Shown here: positions 44,538 to 52,486 of the stretch, one piece after another
Position numbering within the stretch: the first letter of the stretch is position 1
How the letters are laid out: every line of letters begins with the position of its first letter
Assembly (NCBI RefSeq): GCF_015711645.1
Contig: NZ_JABTEX010000002.1
Location: forward strand, 744,001 to 808,000
DNA length: 64,000 bases
DNA from: Planomonospora sp. ID82291
GTDB taxonomy: Bacteria > Actinomycetota > Actinomycetes > Streptosporangiales > Streptosporangiaceae
Direction: 5' to 3'
Translations under genes and position numbers: made by a program
The notes under the pieces: model-generated
The model's input: the letters and a program-made list of their open reading frames with translations, nothing else
Databases searched by the model: none
What the model was told of the DNA's origin: nothing

Positions 44538-44567
44538 TTGGTCCTTGCACTCAAGGTGGGCTATTCT
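44538..44567 (+). promoter_or_regulatory. Candidate tRNA operon promoter
   Basis: TTGGTC (44538-44543) and TATTCT (44562-44567) are 18 bases apart, a reasonable housekeeping-sigma promoter 43 bases upstream of the tRNA-Gln gene. Confidence 0.6.
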
Positions 44568-44609
44568 TTCGGAGTCGCCAGGGCGCTCCGCAGGGAGAGC
44601 CCGAAGCGG

Positions 44610-44681
44610 TGGGGTATGGTGTAATTGGCAGCACGACTGATTCTGGTTCAGTTAGTCTAGGTTCGAGTCCTGGTACCCCAG
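44610..44681 (+). tRNA. tRNA-Gln (anticodon CTG)
   Basis: A 72-base cloverleaf. The acceptor is TGGGGTA / TACCCCA with discriminator G. The anticodon stem ACTGA/TCAGT encloses the loop TTCTGGT with CTG at 44643-44645, and the T-arm contains GTTCGAGTC. It reads CAG codons. CCA is not encoded (CTG follows). It precedes two tRNA-Glu genes and probably shares their transcript. Confidence 0.95.
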
Positions 44682-44731
44682 CTGCGGTCTCCTCGCGGAG
44701 GCCGCTGCGGATCCGGTCCCCTCCGGATCCG

Positions 44732-44828
44732 ATGACAGTGTGTAGGGTCCCGTCGTCTAGTGGCCCAGGACGCCGCCCTCTCAAGGCGGTAGCGCCGGTT
44801 CGAATCCGGTCGGGACTACCACTGTCAT
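44732..44828 (+). repeat. Inverted repeat flanking tRNA-Glu copy 1
   Basis: ATGACAGTG (44732-44740) and CACTGTCAT (44820-44828) are perfect complements and would close a stem around the tRNA in the precursor RNA. The 3' arm includes the last two bases of the encoded CCA. Copy 2 has no such flank. Confidence 0.7.
44746..44821 (+). tRNA. tRNA-Glu (anticodon CTC), copy 1, CCA encoded
   Basis: The acceptor is GGTCCCG / CGGGACT with a terminal G-T pair. The anticodon stem CCGCC/GGCGG has loop CTCTCAA with CTC at 44780-44782, and the T-arm is GCCGGTTCGAATCCGGT. The 3' CCA is encoded (44819-44821). It is flanked by a perfect nine-base inverted repeat (44732-44740, 44820-44828). It reads GAG codons. 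Confidence 0.95.
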
Positions 44829-44836
44829 GCGTGCAA

Positions 44837-44909
44837 GGCTCCGTCGTCTAGTGGCCTAGGACGCCGCCCTCTCAAGGCGGTAGCGCCGGTTCGAATCCGG
44901 TCGGGGCTA
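44837..44909 (+). tRNA. tRNA-Glu (anticodon CTC), copy 2, no encoded CCA
   Basis: Nearly identical to copy 1, 91 bases downstream. Differences are in the acceptor stem (GGCTCCG / CGGGGCT) and one D-loop base (GGCCTA versus GGCCCA). The anticodon loop CTCTCAA is the same. The 3' CCA is not encoded (CAT follows), so it must be added after transcription. It is the last tRNA before the terminator. Confidence 0.95.
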
Positions 44910-44919
44910 CATCGCAGGA

Positions 44920-44950
44920 CCCCTGGAAGCAGTCGCTTCCAGGGGTTTTT
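44920..44950 (+). terminator. Intrinsic terminator of the tRNA operon
   Basis: Perfect 11-base-pair stem CCCCTGGAAGC / GCTTCCAGGGG with an AGTC loop, followed by TTTTT. This is the best canonical terminator in the window. Confidence 0.92.
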
Positions 44951-44953
44951 CGC

Positions 44954-45038
44954 GTTTCCGGACCGAGCTCCGGGCGTTTCCGGACCGATCTCTTGATTGG
45001 ATAGCCATGCTGTCCGATAATTGGATACCAAAGCTATC
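44954..45038. promoter_or_regulatory. Repeat-rich upstream region of the redoxin gene
   Basis: GTTTCCGGACCGA occurs twice (44954-44966, 44976-44988; 22 bases apart) and ATTGGATA twice (44996-45003, 45020-45027; 24 bases apart). GATAGC (45000-45005) and GCTATC (45033-45038) form an inverted repeat. The spacing of about two helical turns suggests cooperative binding of a regulator to the promoter of the gene at 45054. Confidence 0.5.
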
Positions 45039-45053
45039 TGATGGAGGTCGATG

Positions 45054-46019
45054 ATGATCACCCTGCTGGCGGACGGGCGCGAGGAGATGATCGACGGTCT
45101 GGTCGTGCCGTACGGGGTGCCGGTGCTCGGCTGGGAGCGCAAGCCGCACGGCTGGTGCCGGGGCGAGGCGTGCATCCCGTCGTTCCGGGCCGCGGCGGCC
45201 GAGACCGCCGAGGGCGTGGACCTGGTCGCCTTCGCCGGACTGCTCGGCCGGCAGGCGGTGGCCGACCCGGACGAGGGCGTGGTCGCGATCGGGGAACCCG
45301 TCGAGCCCGTGCTGGACCGGGCGCCGGAGTTCGGGCCGCTGCCCGGCCTGCGCGGCACCAAGGTCGCGCTGGTCTTCTGGGCCTCCTGGTGCGGCTGCCG
45401 CTACGACCTGCCGGCCTGGGAGGAGCTCCACCGCGAGCTGGGCGGGTACGGCTTCAGCGTGGTCAGCGTCTCCCTCGACCGCGATCCCGGCCATGCCGCG
45501 GAGTGGCTGAAGGGCCTGACCCACCCGGCGGTGGTCGACGCCGACGGCCGGATCGCCGAGCTGTACAACGTGGTCAACGTGCCGACCGTGGTCTGGATCG
45601 CCCCCGACGGCCGCATCGCCCGCCCCCAGGACACCATGACGGCGACCGACACCTTCCGGTCGATGAACGGCCTGTCCTCCGAGCGGGCCGCCGCCGCCCT
45701 GCGCCGGTGGGTGGTCGAGGACGAGACGGGGACGGACCTGCGCGAGCTGCGCGCCCCCACCGCCGACGAGCGCCTGGCCCGGCTGCACGGCCGGGTGGCG
45801 GCGTGGCTGCTGCGCGCCGGCCGCACCGCCGCGGCCGGGCGGCACCGGGAGGCGGCCGCCGCGCTCGCCCCGCACGACCTGGCCGTCCGGCGCGGTCTCC
45901 TGCCGCTGGCCGGGGTGGACCCGTTCGGCGAGGAGTACTTCAGGATCCGGGAGGAGCTGGAGGCCGCGGGCGTCCCGATCTACCGGCCGCTCCCCGACTG
46001 GCAGGAGGCCGCCGGGTGA
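45054..46019 (+). CDS. Thioredoxin-fold (redoxin/TlpA-like) protein with CxC site
   Basis: A 321-residue cytoplasmic protein. The central thioredoxin fold (about 80-215) has LVFWASWCGCRYDLPAWEELHREL where the family normally shows WCxxC; here only C113-G-C115, as if the proline of CGPC were missing. The cis-proline is in NVPTVVWIAPDG. An N-terminal segment has two more cysteines (C35, C40), and the C-terminus (about 240-320) is helical and unassigned. It may be a disulfide or peroxide-linked enzyme with altered redox potential. GGAGG lies six bases before ATG 45054, which I prefer to ATG 45051. Confidence 0.8.
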   Translation: MITLLADGREEMIDGLVVPYGVPVLGWERKPHGWCRGEACIPSFRAAAAETAEGVDLVAFAGLLGRQAVADPDEGVVAIGEPVEPVLDRAPEFGPLPGLRGTKVALVFWASWCGCRYDLPAWEELHRELGGYGFSVVSVSLDRDPGHAAEWLKGLTHPAVVDADGRIAELYNVVNVPTVVWIAPDGRIARPQDTMTATDTFRSMNGLSSERAAAALRRWVVEDETGTDLRELRAPTADERLARLHGRVAAWLLRAGRTAAAGRHREAAAALAPHDLAVRRGLLPLAGVDPFGEEYFRIREELEAAGVPIYRPLPDWQEAAG

Positions 46020-46089
46020 GGGACCGGAACGGGACCGGGGAAGACCCGGGCGCGGCGGACCCGGCGGACCACGCGCGCCGTCCGGCGCG

Positions 46090-47832
46090 CTAGTTGCTGC
46101 CCGAGCGGGCCTTGAACAGGGCCCGCTTGGCGGCCTTGCCCACCTGCCGGTCCGGGTGGGACTCGGCGATGGTCTCCAGCAGCTCCTCCAGGTGCGGGTG
46201 GGGGATCTTCCAGATGACGTCCAGCAGGTCGACCAGCATCGCGGTCGGGCCGATGTCGTCCAGACTGCCGACGAACTCGGAACGGCCGAGCCCGGCGGAG
46301 ATGGTCAGCATGTCGAGGATCAGCCAGTGGGTGTCGGCCTGGGTCGGCGCGGGAACGTCCTCGACGCCCAGCTGGGCCAGGTGCGTGGCGGCGTAGGGGT
46401 GCAGGGAGGGCTCGTCCAGGGCCCGGCGCCAGGCCGGCACGGCCACCTCGCCCAGCGAACCGACCACGCTGGCGGCCTGGACGCGTACCAGCGCGTCCGC
46501 GTCGTCCTCCGCCGCGGCCGCCAGCAGCTCCTCGGCGGCCCTGGCGGGCTCGCGCAGCTCCATCCACGCGGCGAACTCCGCGTCGGCCTCCTCCTCGGGC
46601 AGCTCCGCGCTGAAGGAGAGCAGGTCCAGGGCCGTCATCGCGTCGATGGCGGGCCGGGCGTCCAGCTCGATGTCGGCCTCGTCCACCAGGTGGACGAGAC
46701 CCTCCATGCCCAGCGGCGTCAGCCGCACCTGGTCGTGCTCGACCTCGACCATGCCGTACCCCGACAGCCAGTCCAGCACCGGGTTGAGCGGGTCGCCGTA
46801 CTGCGCGGCGGCGGCGTCCCAGGCCTCGGCGCCGAGGTCGTCGTACTCGGCGGCGGCCTCGGCCAGCTCGGTGCGGAGTTCGTCGACGGGCTTGGAGCCG
46901 GTGGCCAGCAGGACCCGGACCAGCAGTGCCCGGGTCAGCCCGGACAGGGCGATCGTGGCGTCCTCGTCGTCCAGCTCGGGGTCGCCGTAGTCGATCGACT
47001 GCAGCCCGGCCAGCCAGGCGTCCAGGACGTCGTCGTCCTCCTCGAAGGGCCAGTCGGCGGCGTCGGGGTCGGCGCTGACGGTGTCCTCGCCCTCGGGCTG
47101 GAGGAAGTCCAGGTCGATCGCGAGGTTCCAGACGTTCCACAGCGCGGGCACGGCCTCGGCCAGCCGGCCGTCCACCGCCTCCGGCGCCGGGAACCCCAGA
47201 ACGGCCAGCGCCTCGGCGATCTCGGCGTCGGTGAGCAGGTCCTCCTCGCCCACCCGGCGCTCGGTGCCGACCCAGACGGCCAGGTCCCGGGCCTTGGCGA
47301 GCAGGACGGACCTGCGCGCCGCCCCGGCCAGCTCGGCGTCGGGGCGGAGCCGGATCGTCGGCAGCGCGGCGAGCCGGTCGGCGAACGGCTCGAAGTCGCC
47401 CAGCCCCTCGAACTCCTCGTCGTCGTACGCCTCGTCGTCCTCGTCGTCCTCGGCGAGCACGTCCTCCATCGCGTCGGCGACGTCGTCCTCGATCTCGTCG
47501 AGCTCGGCCAGCATCTCCTTCAGCGGGGAGGAGCCCGCCGCCAGGCGGGCGGTGTCCGACAGATAGGCCAGGTAGGCACGGACGGCGGGCACCAGTCCCT
47601 CCACGGCGGCCTCGGGGTCCTCCACCACCTTCGGCATCCGCTCCAGGAGCACCGTGCGCAGATCGGAGGTCCTCCAGCGGCCGACGTCGTCGGAGGCGAC
47701 CAAGCGGTGCCACAGGGCGACGGAGCCCACCAGGTTCGAGTCGCTGCCGGGCGCGTTCTCGCGGGCCCAGAGGATGAATTCTTGGAGCAGGGGGCGCAGT
47801 TCAGCGGCGGCTGCCTCGATGCGATCTGTCAC
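46090..47832 (-). CDS. Acidic HEAT-repeat-like protein of unknown function
   Basis: A 580-residue, strongly acidic protein. It has a helical N-terminus, an acidic cluster EDVLAEDDEDDEAYDDEEFEG near residues 122-142, a possible winged-helix segment around 350-385 (DWLSGYGMVEVEHDQVRLTPLG) and HEAT/armadillo-like helices at about 420-575 (DADALVRVQAASVVGSLGEVAVPAWRRAL). No catalytic motif is visible. Similar long acidic proteins are conserved in actinomycetes without known function. It starts with GTG 47832. It converges with the redoxin gene. I do not assign a role. Confidence 0.75.
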   Translation of the reverse strand: MTDRIEAAAAELRPLLQEFILWARENAPGSDSNLVGSVALWHRLVASDDVGRWRTSDLRTVLLERMPKVVEDPEAAVEGLVPAVRAYLAYLSDTARLAAGSSPLKEMLAELDEIEDDVADAMEDVLAEDDEDDEAYDDEEFEGLGDFEPFADRLAALPTIRLRPDAELAGAARRSVLLAKARDLAVWVGTERRVGEEDLLTDAEIAEALAVLGFPAPEAVDGRLAEAVPALWNVWNLAIDLDFLQPEGEDTVSADPDAADWPFEEDDDVLDAWLAGLQSIDYGDPELDDEDATIALSGLTRALLVRVLLATGSKPVDELRTELAEAAAEYDDLGAEAWDAAAAQYGDPLNPVLDWLSGYGMVEVEHDQVRLTPLGMEGLVHLVDEADIELDARPAIDAMTALDLLSFSAELPEEEADAEFAAWMELREPARAAEELLAAAAEDDADALVRVQAASVVGSLGEVAVPAWRRALDEPSLHPYAATHLAQLGVEDVPAPTQADTHWLILDMLTISAGLGRSEFVGSLDDIGPTAMLVDLLDVIWKIPHPHLEELLETIAESHPDRQVGKAAKRALFKARSGSN

Positions 47833-47895
47833 CCGCCCAGCCTAGGGGGCCGCGGGGGTGCTCGCCTCCTCATATCGGGGGGAGACGGCCGGGGC

Positions 47896-47933
47896 GCACG
47901 GTGTCCCCGCACGGTGTCCCCGCACGGTGTCCC
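47896..47933. repeat. 13-base tandem repeat, three copies
   Basis: GCACGGTGTCCCC at 47896-47908 and 47909-47921, and without its last base at 47922-47933. It lies 19 bases beyond the stop of the IclR-type regulator gene. Confidence 0.85.
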
Positions 47934-47952
47934 GCGGGCGGCGCCGTACGGC

Positions 47953-48669
47953 TCAGCCGTTCCGGCGCATCGCTTCGGTGATGCGCTCGGCGGCGGCGAC
48001 CACGGGGGCGGCGTGCATCCGGCCGGGGGTGCGGGTGAGGCGCTCGATCGGCCCGGACACCGAGATCGCGGCGATCACCTTGCCGCCGGTGCCCCGTATC
48101 GGAGCCGAGACGCTGGCCACCCCCTGCTCGCGCTCGCCGACGCTGTGCGCCCAGCCCCGGCGGCGGACGCTCGACAGGGTGGCGGCGGTGAACTTGGCCC
48201 CGCGCAGGCCGCGGTGGAGGCGGTCGGGCTCCTCCCAGGCCAGCAGGATCTGCGCGGCCGAGCCGGCGAACATCGGCAGGGCCGAACCGACGGGCACGGT
48301 GTCGCGCAGCCCGCTGGAGCGCTCGGCGGCGGCCACGCAGACCCGCTCATCACCTTGGCGGCGGTAAAGTTGTGCACTTTCTCCAGTCATGTCCCGCAAC
48401 TGGGTGAGGACCGGTGAGGCGACGGCCAGCAGCCGGTCCTCCCCGGCGGCCGTGGACAGCTCCGAGAGCCGCGATCCCAGGACGAACCGGCCCTGCGTGT
48501 CGCGGGAGACGATGCGGTGGTGCTCCAGCGCGACCGCCAGCCGGTGGGCGGTGGGGCGGGCCAGGCCGGTCGCCTGGACGAGCTGCGCGAGGGATGCCGG
48601 GCCGGCCTCGAGGGCGTTGAGCACCAGAACGGCCTTGTCGAGTACGCCGACTCCGCTAGAGTTGTCCAT
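47953..48669 (-). CDS. ndgR: IclR family regulator NdgR/LtbR
   Basis: A 238-residue IclR regulator. The N-terminal winged helix (about 8-70) reads [42 protein letters not shown], and the IclR effector domain fills 80-235. It is divergent from leuCD, the exact position of ndgR in Streptomyces and ltbR in Corynebacterium. Those proteins bind the leuCD promoter and control leucine and other amino-acid genes. Start ATG 48669 is 79 bases from leuC. The region between contains CTGCAG and CATATG palindromes and probably the operator. A leaderless transcript is possible because no ribosome-binding site is seen. Confidence 0.92.
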   Translation of the reverse strand: MDNSSGVGVLDKAVLVLNALEAGPASLAQLVQATGLARPTAHRLAVALEHHRIVSRDTQGRFVLGSRLSELSTAAGEDRLLAVASPVLTQLRDMTGESAQLYRRQGDERVCVAAAERSSGLRDTVPVGSALPMFAGSAAQILLAWEEPDRLHRGLRGAKFTAATLSSVRRRGWAHSVGEREQGVASVSAPIRGTGGKVIAAISVSGPIERLTRTPGRMHAAPVVAAAERITEAMRRNG

Positions 48670-48748
48670 ACACCGATACTGCAGTCTCGACATATGAGAA
48701 GGCAAGTCGGGCGACGACGCACAGCGTCGCAACGAAAGGGAGGCGACA

Positions 48749-50128
48749 ATGGGCCGCACGCTGGCGGAGAAGGTCTGGGAGCAGCACGTCGTGCGACGTG
48801 CCGAGGGAGAGCCCGACCTGCTCTACATCGACCTGCACCTCATCCACGAGGTGACCAGCCCGCAGGCGTTCGACGGCCTGCGCATGGCGGGGCGGACCGT
48901 GCGGCGGCCGGACCTCACCATCGCCACCGAGGACCACAACGTCCCGACCCTGCTCGGCCCGATCACCGACCCGGTCTCCAAGACCCAGGTCGAGACGCTG
49001 CGCAAGAACTGCGCCGAGTTCGGCGTCCGCCTGCACCCGATGGGCGACGCGGGCCAGGGCGTCGTGCACATCATCGGCCCGCAGTTCGGCCTGACCCAGC
49101 CCGGCATGACCATCGTGTGCGGCGACTCCCACACCTCGACGCACGGCGCCTTCGGCGGCATCGCGTTCGGCATCGGCACCTCCGAGGTGGAGCACGTGCT
49201 GGCCACCCAGACGCTGCCCGCCTACCGCCCCAAGACGATGGCCATCGAGGTCTCCGGCGAACTGCCGGTCGGCGTCACGGCCAAGGACCTGATCCTGGCG
49301 ATCATCGCGAAGATCGGCACCGGCGGCGGTCAGGGTCACATCGTCGAGTACCGCGGCGAGGCCATCCGCAGGCTCTCCATGGAGGGCCGGATGACCATCT
49401 GCAACATGTCCATCGAGGCCGGCGCCCGCGCGGGCATGATCGCCCCCGACGAGACCACGTTCGCGTACCTGAAGGGACGGCCGCACGCCCCGGCCGGCGC
49501 GCAGTGGGACGCCGCCGTCGCGTACTGGAAGTCCCTGGTCACCGACGACGACGCCGTCTTCGACACCGTCGTGGAGATCGACGCCTCGACCCTGACCCCG
49601 TTCGTCACCTGGGGGACCAACCCCGGCCAGGGCGCTCCGCTGGGCGCGGCCGTGCCGGTGCCGGAGGAGACCGACGACCCGGCCGCGGCCCGCCGCGCGC
49701 TGGAGTACATGGGGCTCGCCCCGGGCACCCCGCTCCGCGAGGTCGAGGTGGACACCGTCTTCGTGGGGTCCTGCACCAACGGCCGGCTGGAGGACCTGCG
49801 CGCCGCGGCCGAGGTGCTGCGCGGTCGCCGGGTCGTGACCCGGACGCTGATCGTCCCCGGTTCGATGCTGGTCAAACTCCAGGCCGAGCAGGAGGGCCTG
49901 CACGAGGTGTTCAAGGCCGCCGGCGCCGAGTGGCGCGAGGCGGGCTGCTCGATGTGCCTGGGCATGAACCCCGACACCCTCGCCCCCGGCGAGCGCAGCG
50001 CCTCGACCTCCAACCGCAACTTCGAGGGGCGTCAGGGCAAGGGCGGCCGCACCCACCTGGTCTCGCCGGCCGTCGCCGCCGCCACCGCCGTCACCGGCAA
50101 GCTGACCGCCCCCGCCGACCTGGCCTAG
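48749..50128 (+). CDS. leuC: 3-isopropylmalate dehydratase large subunit
   Basis: A 459-residue aconitase-superfamily subunit that, with LeuD, isomerises 2-isopropylmalate to 3-isopropylmalate; the same complex can handle citramalate on the CimA route. The 4Fe-4S cysteines are in [16 protein letters not shown] and in [12 protein letters not shown], and [14 protein letters not shown] and [10 protein letters not shown] are standard. GGGAGG lies seven bases before the ATG. leuD follows after 11 bases. Divergent ndgR is the likely regulator. Confidence 0.97.
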   Translation: MGRTLAEKVWEQHVVRRAEGEPDLLYIDLHLIHEVTSPQAFDGLRMAGRTVRRPDLTIATEDHNVPTLLGPITDPVSKTQVETLRKNCAEFGVRLHPMGDAGQGVVHIIGPQFGLTQPGMTIVCGDSHTSTHGAFGGIAFGIGTSEVEHVLATQTLPAYRPKTMAIEVSGELPVGVTAKDLILAIIAKIGTGGGQGHIVEYRGEAIRRLSMEGRMTICNMSIEAGARAGMIAPDETTFAYLKGRPHAPAGAQWDAAVAYWKSLVTDDDAVFDTVVEIDASTLTPFVTWGTNPGQGAPLGAAVPVPEETDDPAAARRALEYMGLAPGTPLREVEVDTVFVGSCTNGRLEDLRAAAEVLRGRRVVTRTLIVPGSMLVKLQAEQEGLHEVFKAAGAEWREAGCSMCLGMNPDTLAPGERSASTSNRNFEGRQGKGGRTHLVSPAVAAATAVTGKLTAPADLA

Positions 50129-50139
50129 GAGACACGATC

Positions 50140-50727
50140 ATGGATTCCTTCACCGCGCACACCGGTCGGGCCGTGCCGCTGCGCCGCAGCAACGTCGACA
50201 CCGACCAGATCATCCCGGCCGTCTGGCTCAAGCAGGTCAGCCGGACCGGCTTCGAGAAGGGCCTGTTCTCCGCCTGGCGCGAGGACCCCGACTTCGTCCT
50301 GAACCAGCCCGCCTACCAGGGCGCCTCGATCCTCGTGTCCGGGCCGGACTTCGGCACCGGCTCCTCGCGCGAGCACGCGGTCTGGGCCCTGCAGCAGTAC
50401 GGCTTCCGCGTCGTGATCGCGGCCCGGTTCGGTGACATCTTCCGCAACAACTCCACCAAGATGGGACTGCTGCCGGTCGTGCTGCCGGCCGCGACCGTCG
50501 AGGCGCTGCAGTCGGCCGTGGAGGCCGACCCCGCCCTGGAGGTCACCGTCGACCTCGGGGAGCGCCGGGTGCGCTGGGGCGCCGAGTCCGCCGGTTTCGA
50601 GATCGACGACTACACCCGCTGGCGGCTGATGGAGGGCCTGGACGACATCGGCCTGACCCTGCGCAACGCCGACGCCGTGGCGGCGTACGAGAATGGTCGG
50701 CAGCCATGGCTGCCGACGACGGTCTGA
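50140..50727 (+). CDS. leuD: 3-isopropylmalate dehydratase small subunit
   Basis: A 195-residue swivel-domain subunit of Leu[20 protein letters not shown] and [40 protein letters not shown] contain the substrate-binding residues. The length is standard. AGGAG lies eight bases upstream of the ATG, within the leuC stop region. Its last 22 bases overlap the start of the small downstream gene, and that overlap contains a perfect palindrome. Confidence 0.97.
   Translation: MDSFTAHTGRAVPLRRSNVDTDQIIPAVWLKQVSRTGFEKGLFSAWREDPDFVLNQPAYQGASILVSGPDFGTGSSREHAVWALQQYGFRVVIAARFGDIFRNNSTKMGLLPVVLPAATVEALQSAVEADPALEVTVDLGERRVRWGAESAGFEIDDYTRWRLMEGLDDIGLTLRNADAVAAYENGRQPWLPTTV
50696..50717. promoter_or_regulatory. 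Perfect 22-base palindrome enclosing a start codon
   Basis: GTCGGCAG, CCATGG and CTGCCGAC form a perfect palindrome in the last codons of leuD. In RNA it would make an eight-base-pair hairpin with the ATG of the next gene (50706) in the six-base loop. It could control translation of the small gene or be a DNA-binding site. Confidence 0.6.
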
Positions 50728-50960
50728 CCCGTTCAGAACGAGAGCTGGCGCGGCTGCTGCGCGAGGCGCACAGCCGCGTCCGCGTGCTGCCCGTGCCCCC
50801 GGAGGCGCGGCGGCGCCTCGTCAAACGCCTGCTGGCCATCTGCGGAGCGGCCAAGCACGACCTGGACCGTGCGGCCACACGCCTGGAATCGTTCCTGATT
50901 GACCTCGATGACCTGGTTTCAGACACACGGAGTGCTGGAAATATTGCGGAAGGTGATTGA
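50706..50960 (+). CDS. Small conserved-looking protein after leuD
   Basis: An 84-residue helical, charged protein ([66 protein letters not shown]). It overlaps leuD by 22 bases, so it is translationally coupled. There is no Shine-Dalgarno, and the ATG lies in the loop of the palindromic hairpin. Codon use is normal for this genome except near the end. It might be a small regulator or a partner of the HU protein encoded next. I do not recognise a family. Confidence 0.65.
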   Translation: MAADDGLTRSERELARLLREAHSRVRVLPVPPEARRRLVKRLLAICGAAKHDLDRAATRLESFLIDLDDLVSDTRSAGNIAEGD

Positions 50961-51101
50961 GTCACACGCTTCCGTCCCCTAATTTCAAGCGGGTAAGGGG
51001 TCTCGCGCTCCACCTGAGACCCCGCTCGGCGACAAATCGGGTGAGACGGGCTTCCTGTCTTGAGACCCACTCCCGGACATCGGCAACAAGGGACAATCTT
51101 C

Positions 51102-51398
51102 ATGAACAAGAAAGAACTCGTCGACGCCATCGCGGATCGGGTGGGCGACAAGAAGACGGCCACCGAGGCCGTGAACGCCGTGCTCGACACCATCCAGAAG
51201 GCCGTCGCCAGCGGCGACAAGGTCTCCATCACGGGGTTCGGCGCCTTCGAGATGGCGCACAAGCCGGCCCGCACGGCCCGCAACCCCTCCACGGGCGCCG
51301 AGATCAAGGTGGCCGAGAGCTGGGCGCCGAAGTTCCGCGCCGGCTCCGACTTCAAGGACCTCGTCAACGAGGGCGGCAAGAAGGCCGCCAAGAAGTAG
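51102..51398 (+). CDS. HU family DNA-binding protein
   Basis: A 98-residue histone-like protein, with MNKKELVDAIADRVGDKKTATEAVNAVLDTIQKAV as the helical dimer base and GFGAFEMAHKPARTARNPSTG as the DNA-binding arm. AAGGGAC precedes ATG 51102. At this position after leuCD, Streptomyces encodes the long HupS with a lysine-rich C-terminal tail; here the protein ends GGKKAAKK with no tail in any frame downstream. Upstream, GGGGTCTC / GAGACCCC (50997-51004, 51016-51023) is an inverted repeat that may be regulatory. Confidence 0.95.
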   Translation: MNKKELVDAIADRVGDKKTATEAVNAVLDTIQKAVASGDKVSITGFGAFEMAHKPARTARNPSTGAEIKVAESWAPKFRAGSDFKDLVNEGGKKAAKK

Positions 51399-51445
51399 CA
51401 CCCGCGAACAGACGGCATCCGCCGAGCGGCGGACTCGCACATCGG

Positions 51446-51475
51446 GCGCCCGGATCCCCGCGTGGGACCGGGCGC
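51446..51475 (+). terminator. Hairpin terminator after the HU gene
   Basis: GCGCCCGG-A-TCCC (51446-51458) pairs with GGGACCGGGCGC (51464-51475), with one bulged A and a five-base loop, 48 bases after the HU stop. Confidence 0.65.
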
Positions 51476-51505
51476 TCGGCGTGCGCGGCGCCGGGGCCGG
51501 AGGGC

Positions 51506-51739
51506 TCAGCCCGGCAGCGGGAAGGTCGAGAGCGTCACGTAGGTCACCAGGCCGCCGTCCACGGAGATGTTCACCCGCTGGCCGGGCCGGAGCAGCCGGA
51601 GCGGCCCGGCGTCGAACGCCTCGGCGCCGAAGGGGACCTCGGTCCCGTCGTCCAGGAACACCGACCCGGACCGGGTCGCGGGGTCGAAGGTCCTCACCGT
51701 CGCCTGCACGCCCACCACCCTAACGCGGTCCGGATTCAT
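51506..51739 (-). CDS. Small cold-shock-like (OB-fold) protein
   Basis: A 77-residue protein. [29 protein letters not shown] and [15 protein letters not shown] resemble the beta-strands of cold-shock proteins, but the RNP1/RNP2 aromatic motifs are poor, so nucleic-acid binding is uncertain. Its ATG overlaps the cofC stop (ATGA), so it is translated from the same message. The pairing with an F420-biosynthesis gene is consistent with other actinomycetes as I recall, but I know no function. Confidence 0.7.
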   Translation of the reverse strand: MNPDRVRVVGVQATVRTFDPATRSGSVFLDDGTEVPFGAEAFDAGPLRLLRPGQRVNISVDGGLVTYVTLSTFPLPG

Positions 51740-52416
51740 CGGAAGGACTCCGCGTCCGGAGGCTCCGCCCCGATGAGCCCGGCCACCACGCGGGTGCGCG
51801 GGCCGGTGCCCAGGGCGAGGGCGGCGCGCAGGTCGTCGGGGGTGTCCACGTCCCGGCGCACCGAGTCGACCTGCGCCAGGCAGAGCTCCTTGGCGCCGCG
51901 CCGCAGATGGCGGTCGCGGGAGGCGCCGCCGAACCCGGGAGCGAACGGGACGCCGGGCCGCGTGCCGTAGAAGGTCGTGCCGACCTCGGCGGCGTCCGGC
52001 AGGAAGGCCTGGTCGAACTCGGCCGCGGCGGCCAGCACGAGCGCCAGTTCCGCGGGGCGCAGGGCCGGCAGGTCGGCCTGGAGCGCGCCGACCGCGTCGC
52101 CGGGCGCCAGCCGTACGGCCTCGCCCGCGCCGTGGCGCAGCGCCGCGTTGAGCCCCGCCTCCGGGTCGCCGACCACGTGGGCGCCCACGGCGGACAGCGC
52201 CCCGGCCGCCACCGGATCGCCCGTGACCACCACGACGCGCGCGACGGGGCCGCAGCCCAGCGCGGCCTCGACGGTGTCGCAGGCGATCGCCACGGCCAGC
52301 GCGGCGCGGTGCGGGCCCGCGGCCTCGGACAGCCGGGTCTTGGCTGCCACCAGGGTCTTGACCGGGACGACGAGGGTCCAGTCGGGGCTCTCGGGAGGAG
52401 GCATACCCTTAAGCAT
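51736..52416 (-). CDS. cofC: 2-phospho-L-lactate/phosphoenolpyruvate guanylyltransferase (coenzyme F420)
   Basis: A 226-residue nucleotidyltransferase, CofC (FbiD in mycobacteria). It joins GTP to phosphoenolpyruvate or 2-phospho-L-lactate for coenzyme F420. [23 protein letters not shown] is the GTP-binding start, [19 protein letters not shown] is the metal-binding segment and [26 protein letters not shown] binds the substrate. ATG 52416 gives [16 protein letters not shown] 52404 is an alternative. It is divergent from plsC with 70 bases between. Confidence 0.9.
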   Translation of the reverse strand: MLKGMPPPESPDWTLVVPVKTLVAAKTRLSEAAGPHRAALAVAIACDTVEAALGCGPVARVVVVTGDPVAAGALSAVGAHVVGDPEAGLNAALRHGAGEAVRLAPGDAVGALQADLPALRPAELALVLAAAAEFDQAFLPDAAEVGTTFYGTRPGVPFAPGFGGASRDRHLRRGAKELCLAQVDSVRRDVDTPDDLRAALALGTGPRTRVVAGLIGAEPPDAESFR

Positions 52417-52486
52417 CCCGTCTCGACGGCCTCCGGAGCCAACCGGAGGGCCCGAGGAGCACCCCCCGCAGTGCATGGAGGAGCGG

